The position numbers and the translations under genes are program-made. A stretch of 64,000 nt of DNA, from assembly GCF_001307035.1 (NCBI RefSeq), contig NZ_LKIU01000005.1, positions 1,632,946-1,696,945 on the forward strand, given 5' to 3'. Under the pieces are notes generated by a model. That model had not been told where the DNA came from. It searched no databases and saw only the letters and a list, made by a program, of their open reading frames with translations. Within the stretch, counting starts at the first letter, position 1. The number at the start of each line of letters is the position of its first letter. This document shows, in pieces, positions 17,596-25,957 of this stretch. Source of the DNA: Arthrobacter sp. Edens01. GTDB taxonomy: Bacteria; Actinomycetota; Actinomycetes; Actinomycetales; Micrococcaceae.

Positions 17596-17919
17596 TCAGC
17601 GAAGCAGCCGTCCGATTGCGTCTGCTGCTTCCTGGACCTTCACATCCACGATTGCGGGATCTCCTGCTGCTTCGGCTTCCCGCGCAGCCGAAACCACGCA
17701 GTGCGAAATATGGTCCTGGACCAGGCCCAGGCTCACCGCATGCAGCGCCTTGGTCACGGCTGAAACCTGCGTCAGGACATCGATGCAGTACTTGTCTTCA
17801 TCAACCATCCGGGCGATTCCCCGAACCTGTCCCTCAATGCGTTTCAGCCGCCGCAGGTACGCCTCCTTGTCACTGGCATAGCCGCGTTCTTCAACAGCAT
17901 CAACTGAACTGGCATCCAC
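17596..17919 (-). CDS. csoR: Copper-sensing transcriptional repressor CsoR
   Basis: CsoR is an all-helical repressor that leaves its DNA when it binds Cu(I). The 107-aa protein has the three conserved copper ligands Cys45 (KYCID), His70 and Cys74 (DHISHC), spaced exactly as in the CsoR family. The helix-1 motif RRLKRIEGQVRGI is at 23-35. It starts at GTG 17919 with GGGAGG 7 nt upstream. It is the first gene of csoR-copZ-copA and very probably represses this operon through the two inverted repeats at 17960-17999. Confidence 0.95.
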   Translation of the reverse strand: MDASSVDAVEERGYASDKEAYLRRLKRIEGQVRGIARMVDEDKYCIDVLTQVSAVTKALHAVSLGLVQDHISHCVVSAAREAEAAGDPAIVDVKVQEAADAIGRLLR

Positions 17920-17954
17920 GATTCGACCTCCCGGTAATCTCTGGCAACATCCCC

Positions 17955-17983
17955 AAGCTATACCCCCTGTAGGTATCAGTCAA
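17955..17983 (-). promoter_or_regulatory. Promoter of the csoR-copZ-copA operon
   Basis: Read leftward, TTGACT (17983-17978) is a good -35 and TAGCTT (17960-17955) a -10 at 17-bp spacing (TATAGC at 15 bp is an alternative). The promoter lies between and overlaps the two CsoR-type repeats, which fits repression when copper is low. Confidence 0.65.
17960..17976. promoter_or_regulatory. CsoR-type operator 1 (imperfect)
   Basis: ATACC-CCCTGTA-GGTAT is an inverted repeat with the G/C-rich core typical of actinobacterial CsoR sites. It covers the region just before the likely -10 of the copper operon. Confidence 0.6.
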
Positions 17984-17984
17984 G

Positions 17985-17999
17985 TACCCCCTAGGGGTA
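17985..17999. promoter_or_regulatory. CsoR-type operator 2 (perfect arms)
   Basis: TACCCC-CTA-GGGGTA is a perfect inverted repeat, 25 bp from operator 1 and just upstream of the copper-operon -35. It is also 30 bp from the promoter of the divergent DtxR-type gene, so copper might affect both. Confidence 0.7.
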
Positions 18000-18028
18000 T
18001 CAACCTGACCGGGATCCGGCCGCTGGCG

Positions 18029-18034
18029 TAAGGT
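18029..18034 (+). promoter_or_regulatory. Candidate -10 of a leaderless DtxR/MntR-type transcript
   Basis: TAAGGT lies exactly 7 nt before the GTG at 18042. The same bases (AAGGTGGGA) could instead act as a ribosome binding site on a longer transcript. Confidence 0.45.
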
Positions 18035-18041
18035 GGGACCC

Positions 18042-18710
18042 GTGGGAAAGAAAGAGCTGACCAGCGCCGCGGAAGACTATTTGAAAGTCATCTGGACGGC
18101 CCAGGAGTGGACCGATGCGCCGGTCACGGTATCGGCGCTCTCCGCCCATCTTGGATTCTCCGCTTCTTCGGTCTCGGAGGCGGTCAAGAAACTGGCTGCG
18201 CAGGGGTTCCTGACCCACGCACGCTATGGTTCCGTTTCCCTCACCCCGGCCGGCGAGCAGGCCGCCGTCAACATGGTGCGGCGCCACCGGCTGATCGAAA
18301 CCTTCCTGGTGGAATATCTCGGTTACGGCTGGGACGAGGTGCATGATGAGGCAGAGAACCTCGAACACGCCGTCTCAGACAAGATGGTGGAAGCCCTCGC
18401 CGTCAGGTTGGGCCATCCGGTCCGCGACCCGCACGGGGATCCAATTCCCGCCCGCGACGGCAGCCTGCCGGCCCTGGACGCGTCCCGTCTTAGCCATAGC
18501 GAACCGGGTACCATGCTGCGGATTGCCCGGGTGTCAGACAACAATCCGGAGCTGCTCCGGTATCTGGGCGGCATGGGTCTTGGACTGGACACAGAGATCA
18601 GCGTCCTTGAACGGCAGGCCTATGCGGGCACCCTTACGTTGGAGCGCTCGGGAGACCGGGTGGAGCTCGGCCTCCCGGCCGCAGAGGCGATCTGGGTAGT
18701 GCAGGCCTAG
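18042..18710 (+). CDS. DtxR/MntR-family metal-dependent transcriptional regulator
   Basis: This 222-aa regulator starts MGKKELTSAAEDYLKVIWTA and has the DtxR winged helix (about 5-65; VTVSALSAHLGFSASSVSEAVKKL as the recognition part). The metal-binding and dimerisation domain follows (about 70-140; HRLIETFLVEYLGYGWDEVHDEAENLEHAVSDKMVEAL, with the His/Asp/Glu ligands of the family). A C-terminal SH3-like domain (about 150-222) is also present, which is closer to the long IdeR/MntR form. Iron and manganese cannot be told apart here. I prefer GTG 18042 over GTG 18033 from its spacing to TAAGGT/AAGGTGGGA. Its stop overlaps that of the convergent GNAT gene (CTAG). Confidence 0.85.
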   Translation: MGKKELTSAAEDYLKVIWTAQEWTDAPVTVSALSAHLGFSASSVSEAVKKLAAQGFLTHARYGSVSLTPAGEQAAVNMVRRHRLIETFLVEYLGYGWDEVHDEAENLEHAVSDKMVEALAVRLGHPVRDPHGDPIPARDGSLPALDASRLSHSEPGTMLRIARVSDNNPELLRYLGGMGLGLDTEISVLERQAYAGTLTLERSGDRVELGLPAAEAIWVVQA

Positions 18711-19714
18711 GCCGGCTCAGCATCTAGCGGGAGGTCATAGACGATCTGCCGGCTGACGGGCGTATATCCCAGCTGCTCGTAGATCCGCAGCGCCCCGGAG
18801 GGGTTCTCCGTATCCACGCCCAGACCGGCGTTCTGCATCCCCGAAGCACGGAAACGCCGCATGGCTTCGGCCAGCATGGCAGGGGCAATTCCCATGCCCC
18901 GCCAGTCCCGCAGCACCCCGAGCAGCTCGGTGTAACCCTCCGAGTAGCCGAATATCTCCGGCGACTCGGGGTCGTAGCTGGCCAGCTGGTATGCAGCGAT
19001 TCCGCCGGAGGACTTCTCAATCACTACGAAACTCCAGTCGCGGCGGAACTGGGGATGGCCCACCGTGAAGCGCCAGCTCTGCTCATCCCGGGGCTCGCTG
19101 CCCCAGTGGTCCAGGAAGGCCTCGTTGTGCGCCACGCGCAGGCGCTCGGAGATCTCATCAGAAAAGGTCTGGAACTCCATTCCCTCGGGCAGCCGCGCAT
19201 CCGGCAACCCGTCGGAGAGCGGCCTGGTCATTTCGGTGAAGTACCGGGAAACCCGGGCCCCGGCCGACTCGAGCATGGCAACGTGGGAGGGGTTGTCCGC
19301 CTCCGCATAGCTCCGCAGCAGCGGCTGCTCGTCGCTCTTCCTGTCCTGGACCCGTGCCCGGGCGCGGTCCGCCTGCCAGCGGTACACGGCCGTGCCGATG
19401 CCGCGGCGGCGCCACGCAGGATCCACCCCGCCAAACCCGATGACGCGGACTGAGTCCGGGTTCAGGTTGACCAGTCCGAAAGCCCTCGGAACGCCGTCGG
19501 AATCGACTCCCAGCAGCGAGTCCTGCCCCGGATCGTTATTGGCGCGGTCCAGCGCGTGCTCCAGGTCTGCGCGTTCCTCTGACCAGCCGGGTTTGTCTGC
19601 CTCAGCAATCCGGCGGGTCAGGGCATACCAGTCATCCAGGTCGGCGTGCGTGATGGGACGCCATGCCAGCCGTGTCTGCGGTCCGGGCAGCTGCACTGTG
19701 CTTGAAAAGGCCAT
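18707..19714 (-). CDS. Tandem-GNAT acetyltransferase in the cyd operon
   Basis: This 335-aa protein has two GNAT domains. The first (about 10-165) has the acetyl-CoA loop WRRRGIGTAVYRWQ; the second (about 175-330) has WRGMGIAPAMLAEAMRR and ends in a conserved YEQLGYTPVSRQIVY. Double-GNAT proteins include mycothiol synthase MshD, but nothing here shows that specificity, and tandem GNATs also act on antibiotics and amino acids. It begins 5 bp after the cydDC stop and is probably the last gene of the cyd operon. Its stop overlaps the DtxR-type gene. Confidence 0.8.
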   Translation of the reverse strand: MAFSSTVQLPGPQTRLAWRPITHADLDDWYALTRRIAEADKPGWSEERADLEHALDRANNDPGQDSLLGVDSDGVPRAFGLVNLNPDSVRVIGFGGVDPAWRRRGIGTAVYRWQADRARARVQDRKSDEQPLLRSYAEADNPSHVAMLESAGARVSRYFTEMTRPLSDGLPDARLPEGMEFQTFSDEISERLRVAHNEAFLDHWGSEPRDEQSWRFTVGHPQFRRDWSFVVIEKSSGGIAAYQLASYDPESPEIFGYSEGYTELLGVLRDWRGMGIAPAMLAEAMRRFRASGMQNAGLGVDTENPSGALRIYEQLGYTPVSRQIVYDLPLDAEPA

Positions 19715-19719
19715 GGCCC

Positions 19720-22700
19720 CTAGCGTAGGGCAAGGCTGCTTTCCGCTGCACCCAGCTCAAGCCGCCGGCTGCACCAGGCGGCGTCGGCCGGGTTATGGGT
19801 CACCACGACCACCGTCTTGCCGGCCAGGCCTACACTGAGGTCGGCCATCAGCTGCCGCCCCGCCGGCGGATCAAGGTGCGCCGTGGGCTCATCCAGGAGC
19901 ACCACGTCAGCCTCCGTCAGGAGCGCGCGCGCGACGGCCAGCCGCTGGCGCTGCCCGCCGGAGAGCAGGTGCCCCCCGTTGCCGATGCGGGTGTTGATGC
20001 CGTCCTCGAGTTCCGCGGTCAAGCTGCCCAGTCCCACGGCATCGAGCGCCGCGAGCATTTCGGCCTCACTGGGGGCCTTTGAACGGTCGCGGGCCAGAAG
20101 CAGGTTTCCGCGCAGGGTCGAATCGAAGAGGTGCGCTTCCTGCGGGCACCACGCCATCCCGCGGTTTTCACGGCTGAAGCTCGATGCCGGCTGCCCGCCG
20201 ATGCTGAAGGTTCCGGCCTGGGGCTCCAGGAAACCGAGAAGCACACCGAGCAGGGTGGACTTGCCGCTGCCGGAGGGGCCCGTAACGGCCAGCCAGTCCC
20301 CGGGCTCCAGGTGCAGGTCGACCCCGGAAAGAACGTCGCGGGATCCGCCCGGATACCGGTAGCGGATGCCGGAGAGCTCGATGGCACCCGGGCGCGGCGG
20401 GCGGGCCTGCGCCCCGGGGTCCGCCCCGGGGTCAACGGAGTCCGAGCCAAGATCCGGGAGCACCTTGTCTCCCAGCACCTGCCAGGCCGTGAACTGCTGG
20501 ATGGAGCCGTTGACGGCGGCGAAGCATTCAAGCAGGGCAAGCTGCATAAGGACGATCACCGCGGCGACCGTGGCGGGAACGTTCTGCGCCACGGTGAGGA
20601 TCCAGAGGGCCGATCCGGCGCACGCGAGTGCGGTGAGGGCGTTGGCCAGCCCCTGGGCCCAGGCGCTGCGGCGTGCGGCATCGGCAGCGGCAGCATCCAG
20701 GAGCCGCTGCCGGGTGACCACTGGTGTGGAGGAGGAATTTGCCTCCAGGTCCCGTGCGGCTGTCAGCAGTTTAGCCATGGATGCCATCGCCTTTGACTGC
20801 AGTGTCACAGTCCGGGCGCGTGCTGCGGAGTCCGCCCACAGCGCTACGGCCGGTGCGGCGATAAGACCCACCAGGCAAAGCCCAACCTGGATCCAGAGCG
20901 CTTCCGGTATCAGCAGCCCGGTGGCGACGCAGGCCGCGATCGATGTGACGAAGGCAGTAAGCGGTGCGAAGACGACGCGCGGCGCAATGTCGCGCAGTTC
21001 ATCGACGTCGCCCACCAGGCGTTCCAGCGCTCCCCCGCCGCGCGCCAGCCGGCGCCAGCCTTCGGGACGGTTTAGGAGCCCGTTCCAGAGCCGGATGCGG
21101 ATGGAGTTGGTGGCGCGGAAGACCGCGTCATGCAGGTGCAGCCGCTCCCGGTAACGCAGGACGGCGCGGCCAATGCCGAAGAACCGCACTCCCACAATGG
21201 CCGTGAGCAGGTAAAGGATAGGGGGCTGCTCTGCGGCACGGACAATCAGCCAGCCGGAGAGGGCGCTGAGGGCAACGGCAAACACCGTCGCCCCGGTCCC
21301 GTAGGCCAGTGCCTTCAGGAACTGCGGGCTCCAGGGCCGAAGCACCAGGAGGTTCTTCCACAGCGGCTGGTGCCCTGGCGCCTCCTGCGGTGCGGACCCG
21401 GCGAAATCCACGGGCAGCACCTGTTCGGCAGGGACGTATTCCTCCTGCGGAGGTACTGGATCCAGGTCGCGGCCGGAGCCGCCCACGGCAATCACCGTAT
21501 CGGCGATGGCCGCTGTGCGGCGGTCGTGTGCCACCAGCAGGACGGTGCACCGGGAGCGCAGCCGGGCAAGTGCCGTCCGGACTGCTGCGGCACTTGATTC
21601 ATCAAGGTGCGCCGTGGGCTCGTCGGCGAGCAGGACCCGGACGCCGGGAACGTTGTATATCCGGGCAAGGGCCCGGGCCACGGCGACGCGGCGCTGTTCA
21701 CCGGGGCTGAGGTCTGCGGTGTGGGCGTCGAGCAGGTGCAGCGAGTTGATGTCTGCCAGTGCCTGCTCTGCTGCAGCACGCTGGGCCCCTGGATCGGAAA
21801 GACCGGAGTAAAGCCCGATTTCGGCGGCGACAGTGTCTTCCACCAATACGGGGTGCTGCGGAATCCAGGCGATTCGGTCCCGGTCCACTCCCCTGGCTTC
21901 ACCGCTGACCTGTGCTTCATCGCCGTCGCGCCGCAGACCTGCCAGCACTTCCAGCACCGTGGTCTTGCCGCAGCCGCTCGGCCCGGTCAGCGCGGCGATG
22001 CTTCCGGCCGGGAGTGCGAAGGACAGGTCCTGCAGGACGGCCTCGGGCCGCCCGGGGTAATGCACGGTCAGGCCGCGCACTGCAACACTGCCGTCCTCCT
22101 GCCGGCCGGGTTCTCCGGTGCCGGTTTCCGCCAGCGGACGGGCCGCCGGCGCCTCCAGGACGCTGTTCGTCCGTTTCAGGGCTTCCAGTCCATCCTCGCT
22201 GGAGTGGTGGGCGGTGCCCAGATCCCTGAGCGGCTGGTAGCACTCCGGCGCCAGGATCAGCGCCAGCAGGCCGACCTCGAGTGACATGTCCCCGTGAACC
22301 AGCCGGACGCCGATGAACACTGCCACCACTGCCACGGAGATGGTTGCGATGAGTTCCAGTGCCAGCGAGGACATAAACGCCACACGCAGGGTTTGGAGCG
22401 TGGTAGTGCGGTAGCGGTCGGCTACGTCGCGCAGCGCACGGGTCTGTGCACGGGCACGTCCCAGCCCCACCAGCACGGGCAGGCCCTTTGCCAGTTCCAG
22501 CATGTTGTCCGACAACCGGTTCAGGGCATCGATGGCCTTGGCCGTTTTGTCGCCGGTGTGGAGCCCAATGAGCACCATGAACACAGGTACCAGCGGCACG
22601 GTCAGGACAATAACGACGGCACTGACCCAGTCGGCGGCAAGGATGCGGACGCCGATCAGCAGGGGCAGCACGGCACAGGTGACAAGGGCCGGCAGGTACT

Positions 22701-23076
22701 TGGCGTAGTAGTTGTCCAGGCCGTCGAGTCCACGGGTCAGCAGGACGCTCAGCGCTCCGCTGCCCATCCCGGGCACACTCCCGCCGTCGGCCAGCACCCG
22801 GTCAGTCAACTGGCCGCGCAGCTCATCCTTGACACCCGCCGCGGCACGCTGGGCAACGGTGTCCTGCGCCCAGATGGCAAGGGAGCGCAGGAGAGCACCG
22901 GTGATGCCCGTGGCTGCCACGTAGCCCCAGTCCGGTCCGTCCGCAGCCAGCCCGGCAATGCCGGCGGCCACTCCGGAGGCCAGAAGCACGAGCGCCAGTG
23001 CCTTCACTGCGGCGATGAGCCCCAGCAGGTACAGTGCCCGGCGGCTGGTGGCACTGACAGGAAGGACCGGCTTCAC
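19720..23076 (-). CDS. cydDC: Fused CydD-CydC thiol reductant ABC exporter
   Basis: This 1118-aa membrane protein joins the two half-transporters that export cysteine/glutathione-type thiols and are needed to assemble cytochrome bd. The CydD half has about six transmembrane helices, then an ATPase with GPSGCGKTT near residue 365, LSPGEQRRVAVARAL near 460 and LLADEPTAHLD. The CydC half starts near 560 (PWSPQFLKALAYGTGATVF) and has GPSGSGKST near 933, LSGGQRQRLAVARALL near 1030 and LLDEPTAHLD. Fusion of the two is common in actinobacteria. It starts at GTG 23076, overlapping the cydB stop (GTGA). Confidence 0.95.
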   Translation of the reverse strand: MKPVLPVSATSRRALYLLGLIAAVKALALVLLASGVAAGIAGLAADGPDWGYVAATGITGALLRSLAIWAQDTVAQRAAAGVKDELRGQLTDRVLADGGSVPGMGSGALSVLLTRGLDGLDNYYAKYLPALVTCAVLPLLIGVRILAADWVSAVVIVLTVPLVPVFMVLIGLHTGDKTAKAIDALNRLSDNMLELAKGLPVLVGLGRARAQTRALRDVADRYRTTTLQTLRVAFMSSLALELIATISVAVVAVFIGVRLVHGDMSLEVGLLALILAPECYQPLRDLGTAHHSSEDGLEALKRTNSVLEAPAARPLAETGTGEPGRQEDGSVAVRGLTVHYPGRPEAVLQDLSFALPAGSIAALTGPSGCGKTTVLEVLAGLRRDGDEAQVSGEARGVDRDRIAWIPQHPVLVEDTVAAEIGLYSGLSDPGAQRAAAEQALADINSLHLLDAHTADLSPGEQRRVAVARALARIYNVPGVRVLLADEPTAHLDESSAAAVRTALARLRSRCTVLLVAHDRRTAAIADTVIAVGGSGRDLDPVPPQEEYVPAEQVLPVDFAGSAPQEAPGHQPLWKNLLVLRPWSPQFLKALAYGTGATVFAVALSALSGWLIVRAAEQPPILYLLTAIVGVRFFGIGRAVLRYRERLHLHDAVFRATNSIRIRLWNGLLNRPEGWRRLARGGGALERLVGDVDELRDIAPRVVFAPLTAFVTSIAACVATGLLIPEALWIQVGLCLVGLIAAPAVALWADSAARARTVTLQSKAMASMAKLLTAARDLEANSSSTPVVTRQRLLDAAAADAARRSAWAQGLANALTALACAGSALWILTVAQNVPATVAAVIVLMQLALLECFAAVNGSIQQFTAWQVLGDKVLPDLGSDSVDPGADPGAQARPPRPGAIELSGIRYRYPGGSRDVLSGVDLHLEPGDWLAVTGPSGSGKSTLLGVLLGFLEPQAGTFSIGGQPASSFSRENRGMAWCPQEAHLFDSTLRGNLLLARDRSKAPSEAEMLAALDAVGLGSLTAELEDGINTRIGNGGHLLSGGQRQRLAVARALLTEADVVLLDEPTAHLDPPAGRQLMADLSVGLAGKTVVVVTHNPADAAWCSRRLELGAAESSLALR

Positions 23077-24089
23077 TGGACCTTCACCTTGTGCACGGCG
23101 GGGATGGACTCAGCGGTGACGCGCTTGCGGAATACCCAGTAGGTCCAGCCCTGGTAGAGCAGCACAATGGGCAGGCCGAATACGGATACCCAGGTCATCA
23201 CCTTGAGCGTGTACGGGCTGGAGGAAGCGTTGTCCACCGTCAGGTTCCACGCTGCGTCAAGCGAGGACGGAAGGACCACGGGGTACATGGCCGCGAAGAT
23301 TGAAACCGCGCCAAAGAGAAGGAATGCGCCCAGTGCTGCGAAGGACAGCGCTTCCCTGCCCCTGAAGGCCATGAGCCAGGCAACCACCAGGGCAACCACG
23401 GCAACGGCCAGCGGGATCAGGGACATCAGCTCGCCGCTGGTGAACTGCACGCCGATGGCCCAGACAGCCAGAGGCAGCACACCAACAGGCAGCCAGCGCA
23501 CGACGGCGCGGCGGGCCCGGGCGCGGATCTCGCCGTCGGTCTTGAGCATCAGGAAGGCGCACGCGTGCACCAGGGCAAAACCAACCACGGCGAGGCCGCC
23601 CAGGACGGCCCAGGGGGTCAGCCACGCGAAGGCGCCGCCCACGCGGTCGCCGTTCTCATTCAGCGGCAGGCCCGTGGAGGTAAGGGCCAGTGCCGCGCCG
23701 ACGCCGAAGGCGCTCACAAAGGAGCCGAGGGCCATGGCCCAGTCCCAGCGGTTGCGCCAGCGGTCGGAGTCCCGCTTGCCGCGGTATTCGATGGAAACGG
23801 CGCGGAAGATCAAGCCGAGGAGCACCAGGGTCAGCGGCAGGTAGAGCGCGGAGAACAGTGCCGCGTACCAGAAGGGGAAGGCTGCGAAGGTCATCGCGCC
23901 TGCGGTGATGAGCCAGACCTCGTTGCCGTCCCAGACAGGGCCGATGGTGTTGAGCAGTACGCGCCGCTCGCGCTCATTGCGGGCGAAGAGCTTCATCAGC
24001 ATGCCCACGCCCAGGTCGAACCCTTCCAGGAAGAGGTAGCCAACCCACAGGAACGCAATAACAATGAACCAGAATGTTGGAAGCGTCAT
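23073..24089 (-). CDS. cydB: Cytochrome bd ubiquinol/menaquinol oxidase subunit II
   Basis: This 338-aa polytopic subunit of cytochrome bd oxidase opens with LPTFWFIVIAFLWVGYLFLE and GFDLGVGML, the family N-terminal signature. It has about eight to nine transmembrane helices and ends in the usual long hydrophobic region plus YQGWTYWVFRKRV. It forms the membrane oxidase with CydA. The ATG at 24089 follows GGAAGGGAAGAAC, 15 bp after cydA. The 3' end overlaps cydDC by 4 bp. Confidence 0.95.
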   Translation of the reverse strand: MTLPTFWFIVIAFLWVGYLFLEGFDLGVGMLMKLFARNERERRVLLNTIGPVWDGNEVWLITAGAMTFAAFPFWYAALFSALYLPLTLVLLGLIFRAVSIEYRGKRDSDRWRNRWDWAMALGSFVSAFGVGAALALTSTGLPLNENGDRVGGAFAWLTPWAVLGGLAVVGFALVHACAFLMLKTDGEIRARARRAVVRWLPVGVLPLAVWAIGVQFTSGELMSLIPLAVAVVALVVAWLMAFRGREALSFAALGAFLLFGAVSIFAAMYPVVLPSSLDAAWNLTVDNASSSPYTLKVMTWVSVFGLPIVLLYQGWTYWVFRKRVTAESIPAVHKVKVQ

Positions 24090-24104
24090 GTTCTTCCCTT
24101 CCTG

Positions 24105-25733
24105 CTAGTAGGCGAAATCTAGGACGTCGTCGGACTTGCGCCCGCCGGGCTTGCCGGGCCCGCCGTCGCCGTCGCTATCGGCACCATCCGGTCCGCCCGC
24201 TCCGTCGCCGTCGTGCCCGTTTCCGGGCAGCACCTCAGGCATGGCAGACGGAACGCCGCCGCGGACATACTTCGCCAGCAGTCCGACCTCGACCACAAGC
24301 AGGGCCAGGTAGATCACCGTGAAGGAGATGACTGAGAAGAGCAGTTCGGCCTTGCTGACTCCCGGGGAGACCGCTGCCGCCGTGAACATAAACACGTTGT
24401 CTATGCCGGTGAAGCTGGGGTTGGGCACCACGACGAAGGGCTGGCGGCCCATTTCCGTGAAGATCCAGCCGGCGCTGTTGGCGCCGAACGGAGCGAGGAT
24501 GCCGAACACAGCCAGGCGCATAAGGCCCTTGGACTGCGGCACGGTGCCCTTGCGGGTGACCCACAGCGCCACCGCGGCAGCCACTGCCGCAACACCGCCG
24601 AAGCCGATCATGATGCGGAAGCCCCAGTAGGTCACGGCCATGACCGGCAGGTAGTCGATCTCCTGGCCGGCCTGCTCGCCGTACATCGGGTCATCAGGCA
24701 GGTGGGTGCCGTAGTTTTCCTGGTACTCCGGGATCAGCGTGTTCACGCCGTCCACGGGCGTGTTGAAGTCGCCGTTTGCCAGGAAGGACAGGACGCCGGG
24801 AACCTCGATCAGCGTCTTAACGTCGTCGCAGTCACGGGCACCCACGTCCCCGACGGACAGGATGGAGAACGAGGTGCCGTTGTGGCAGGCAGCTTCCGCG
24901 GCAGCCATCTTCATTGGCTGCTGCTCGAACATCAGCTTGCCCTGCAGGTCGCCGGTGATGGCGGTGCCGGCAAAGGCGACAACGGCAACGGCGGCACCGA
25001 TGCGCAGCGCCTTGATCCAGACGGCGTGGTCCGTCGTGTCACGGCCGATAGCGGCGTCCTCGCCCACGATCACGCGGCCGTTCTCATCCACCGTGTCGAT
25101 GCCGTCGCGGCGCCGCTTCCACAGGTGGTACCAGGAAATGCCCAGCAGGAACCCGCCGGCTACGGCGAAGGCGCCGGTGATCGTGTGCGGGAAGGCCACA
25201 AGGAGCGTGTTGTTCGTAAGGACAGCCCAGATGTCCGTCATGACGGCACGGCCGTCCACCAGCTCCACGCCTACCGGATGCTGCATCCAGGAGTTGGCGG
25301 CAAGGATGAAGTAGGCGGAGAGCGCAGAGGCTCCCGTTGCCAGCCAGATAGTGGCCAGGTGCAGCTTCTTGGGCAGCCGGTTCCAGCCAAAGATCCACAG
25401 GCCCAGGAACACCGATTCGGTGAAGAAGGCCAGGAGGGATTCCAGCGCCAGCGGGGCGCCGAAGACGTCGCCAACGAAGCGGCTGTATTCACTCCAGGCC
25501 ATGCCGAACTGGAATTCCTGCACCAGGCCGGTGGCCACACCCATGATGAAGTTAATCAGGAAGAGCTTGCCCCAGAACTTGGTGAGGCGCAGATACTCTT
25601 CCTTGCCCGTGCGAACCCATGCGGTCTGCAGGGCGGCAACCACCAGCCCCAGGCCGATGGTCAGCGGGACCATCAGGAAGTGATACACCGTCGTAATGCC
25701 GAATTGCCAGCGGGCAATGTCCAATGCTTCCAC
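24105..25733 (-). CDS. cydA: Cytochrome bd oxidase subunit I
   Basis: This 542-aa quinol oxidase subunit reduces O2 to water with high affinity and without proton pumping. Expected ligands are all present: His18 (TVYHFLMVP, heme b595), His183 (AFPHTITG) and Met375 (GFRIMIGFG) for heme b558, plus Glu98 and Glu106 of the proton path (ALESLLAFFTES). The Q-loop after GDLQGKLMFEQQPMKM is of the short type. The C-terminus is a Gly/Asp-rich tail (GNGHDGDGAGGPDGADSDG) not needed for the fold. It starts at GTG 25733 with AAGGA 8 nt upstream. Three inverted repeats lie directly upstream, suggesting repression by the divergent BlaI-type protein. Confidence 0.96.
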   Translation of the reverse strand: MEALDIARWQFGITTVYHFLMVPLTIGLGLVVAALQTAWVRTGKEEYLRLTKFWGKLFLINFIMGVATGLVQEFQFGMAWSEYSRFVGDVFGAPLALESLLAFFTESVFLGLWIFGWNRLPKKLHLATIWLATGASALSAYFILAANSWMQHPVGVELVDGRAVMTDIWAVLTNNTLLVAFPHTITGAFAVAGGFLLGISWYHLWKRRRDGIDTVDENGRVIVGEDAAIGRDTTDHAVWIKALRIGAAVAVVAFAGTAITGDLQGKLMFEQQPMKMAAAEAACHNGTSFSILSVGDVGARDCDDVKTLIEVPGVLSFLANGDFNTPVDGVNTLIPEYQENYGTHLPDDPMYGEQAGQEIDYLPVMAVTYWGFRIMIGFGGVAAVAAAVALWVTRKGTVPQSKGLMRLAVFGILAPFGANSAGWIFTEMGRQPFVVVPNPSFTGIDNVFMFTAAAVSPGVSKAELLFSVISFTVIYLALLVVEVGLLAKYVRGGVPSAMPEVLPGNGHDGDGAGGPDGADSDGDGGPGKPGGRKSDDVLDFAY

Positions 25734-25757
25734 GTGCAGGTCCTTAGTTATGTCATG

Positions 25758-25774
25758 TTCTACAAGCGGTAGAA
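25758..25774. promoter_or_regulatory. TTCTAC-N5-GTAGAA inverted repeat, copy 1
   Basis: A perfect-arm repeat (centre AAGCG) 25 bp upstream of the cydA start, probably overlapping the cydA promoter or leader. It is one of three copies in the cydA-blaI gap. Confidence 0.75.
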
Positions 25775-25782
25775 AACCCTTC

Positions 25783-25799
25783 TTCTACGAATCGTAGAA
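25783..25799. promoter_or_regulatory. TTCTAC-N5-GTAGAA inverted repeat, copy 2
   Basis: A perfect-arm repeat with centre GAATC, starting 25 bp after copy 1, the closest match to a palindrome of the three (TTCTACGAATCGTAGAA). Confidence 0.78.
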
Positions 25800-25814
25800 C
25801 ACCAGGCGACACAT

Positions 25815-25831
25815 TTCTACGTGACGTAGAG
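25815..25831. promoter_or_regulatory. TTCTAC-N5-GTAGAg inverted repeat, copy 3
   Basis: The third copy, centre GTGAC, with one mismatch in the last base. It contains an internal perfect 15-bp palindrome (TCTACGT-G-ACGTAGA). It is nearest to the blaI gene and probably serves autoregulation. Confidence 0.72.
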
Positions 25832-25957
25832 AACTTCCGAAAAAGTCGGTATTGTTAAGCTCCTCGGCAGGACCCGGCAGGGTCCGCTGTGAGGGACAAC
25901 CAGCCCGGGGCGAACTCCCGGACCAGGAACCAGAAGAGACAAAGGAAGATGCGGACT

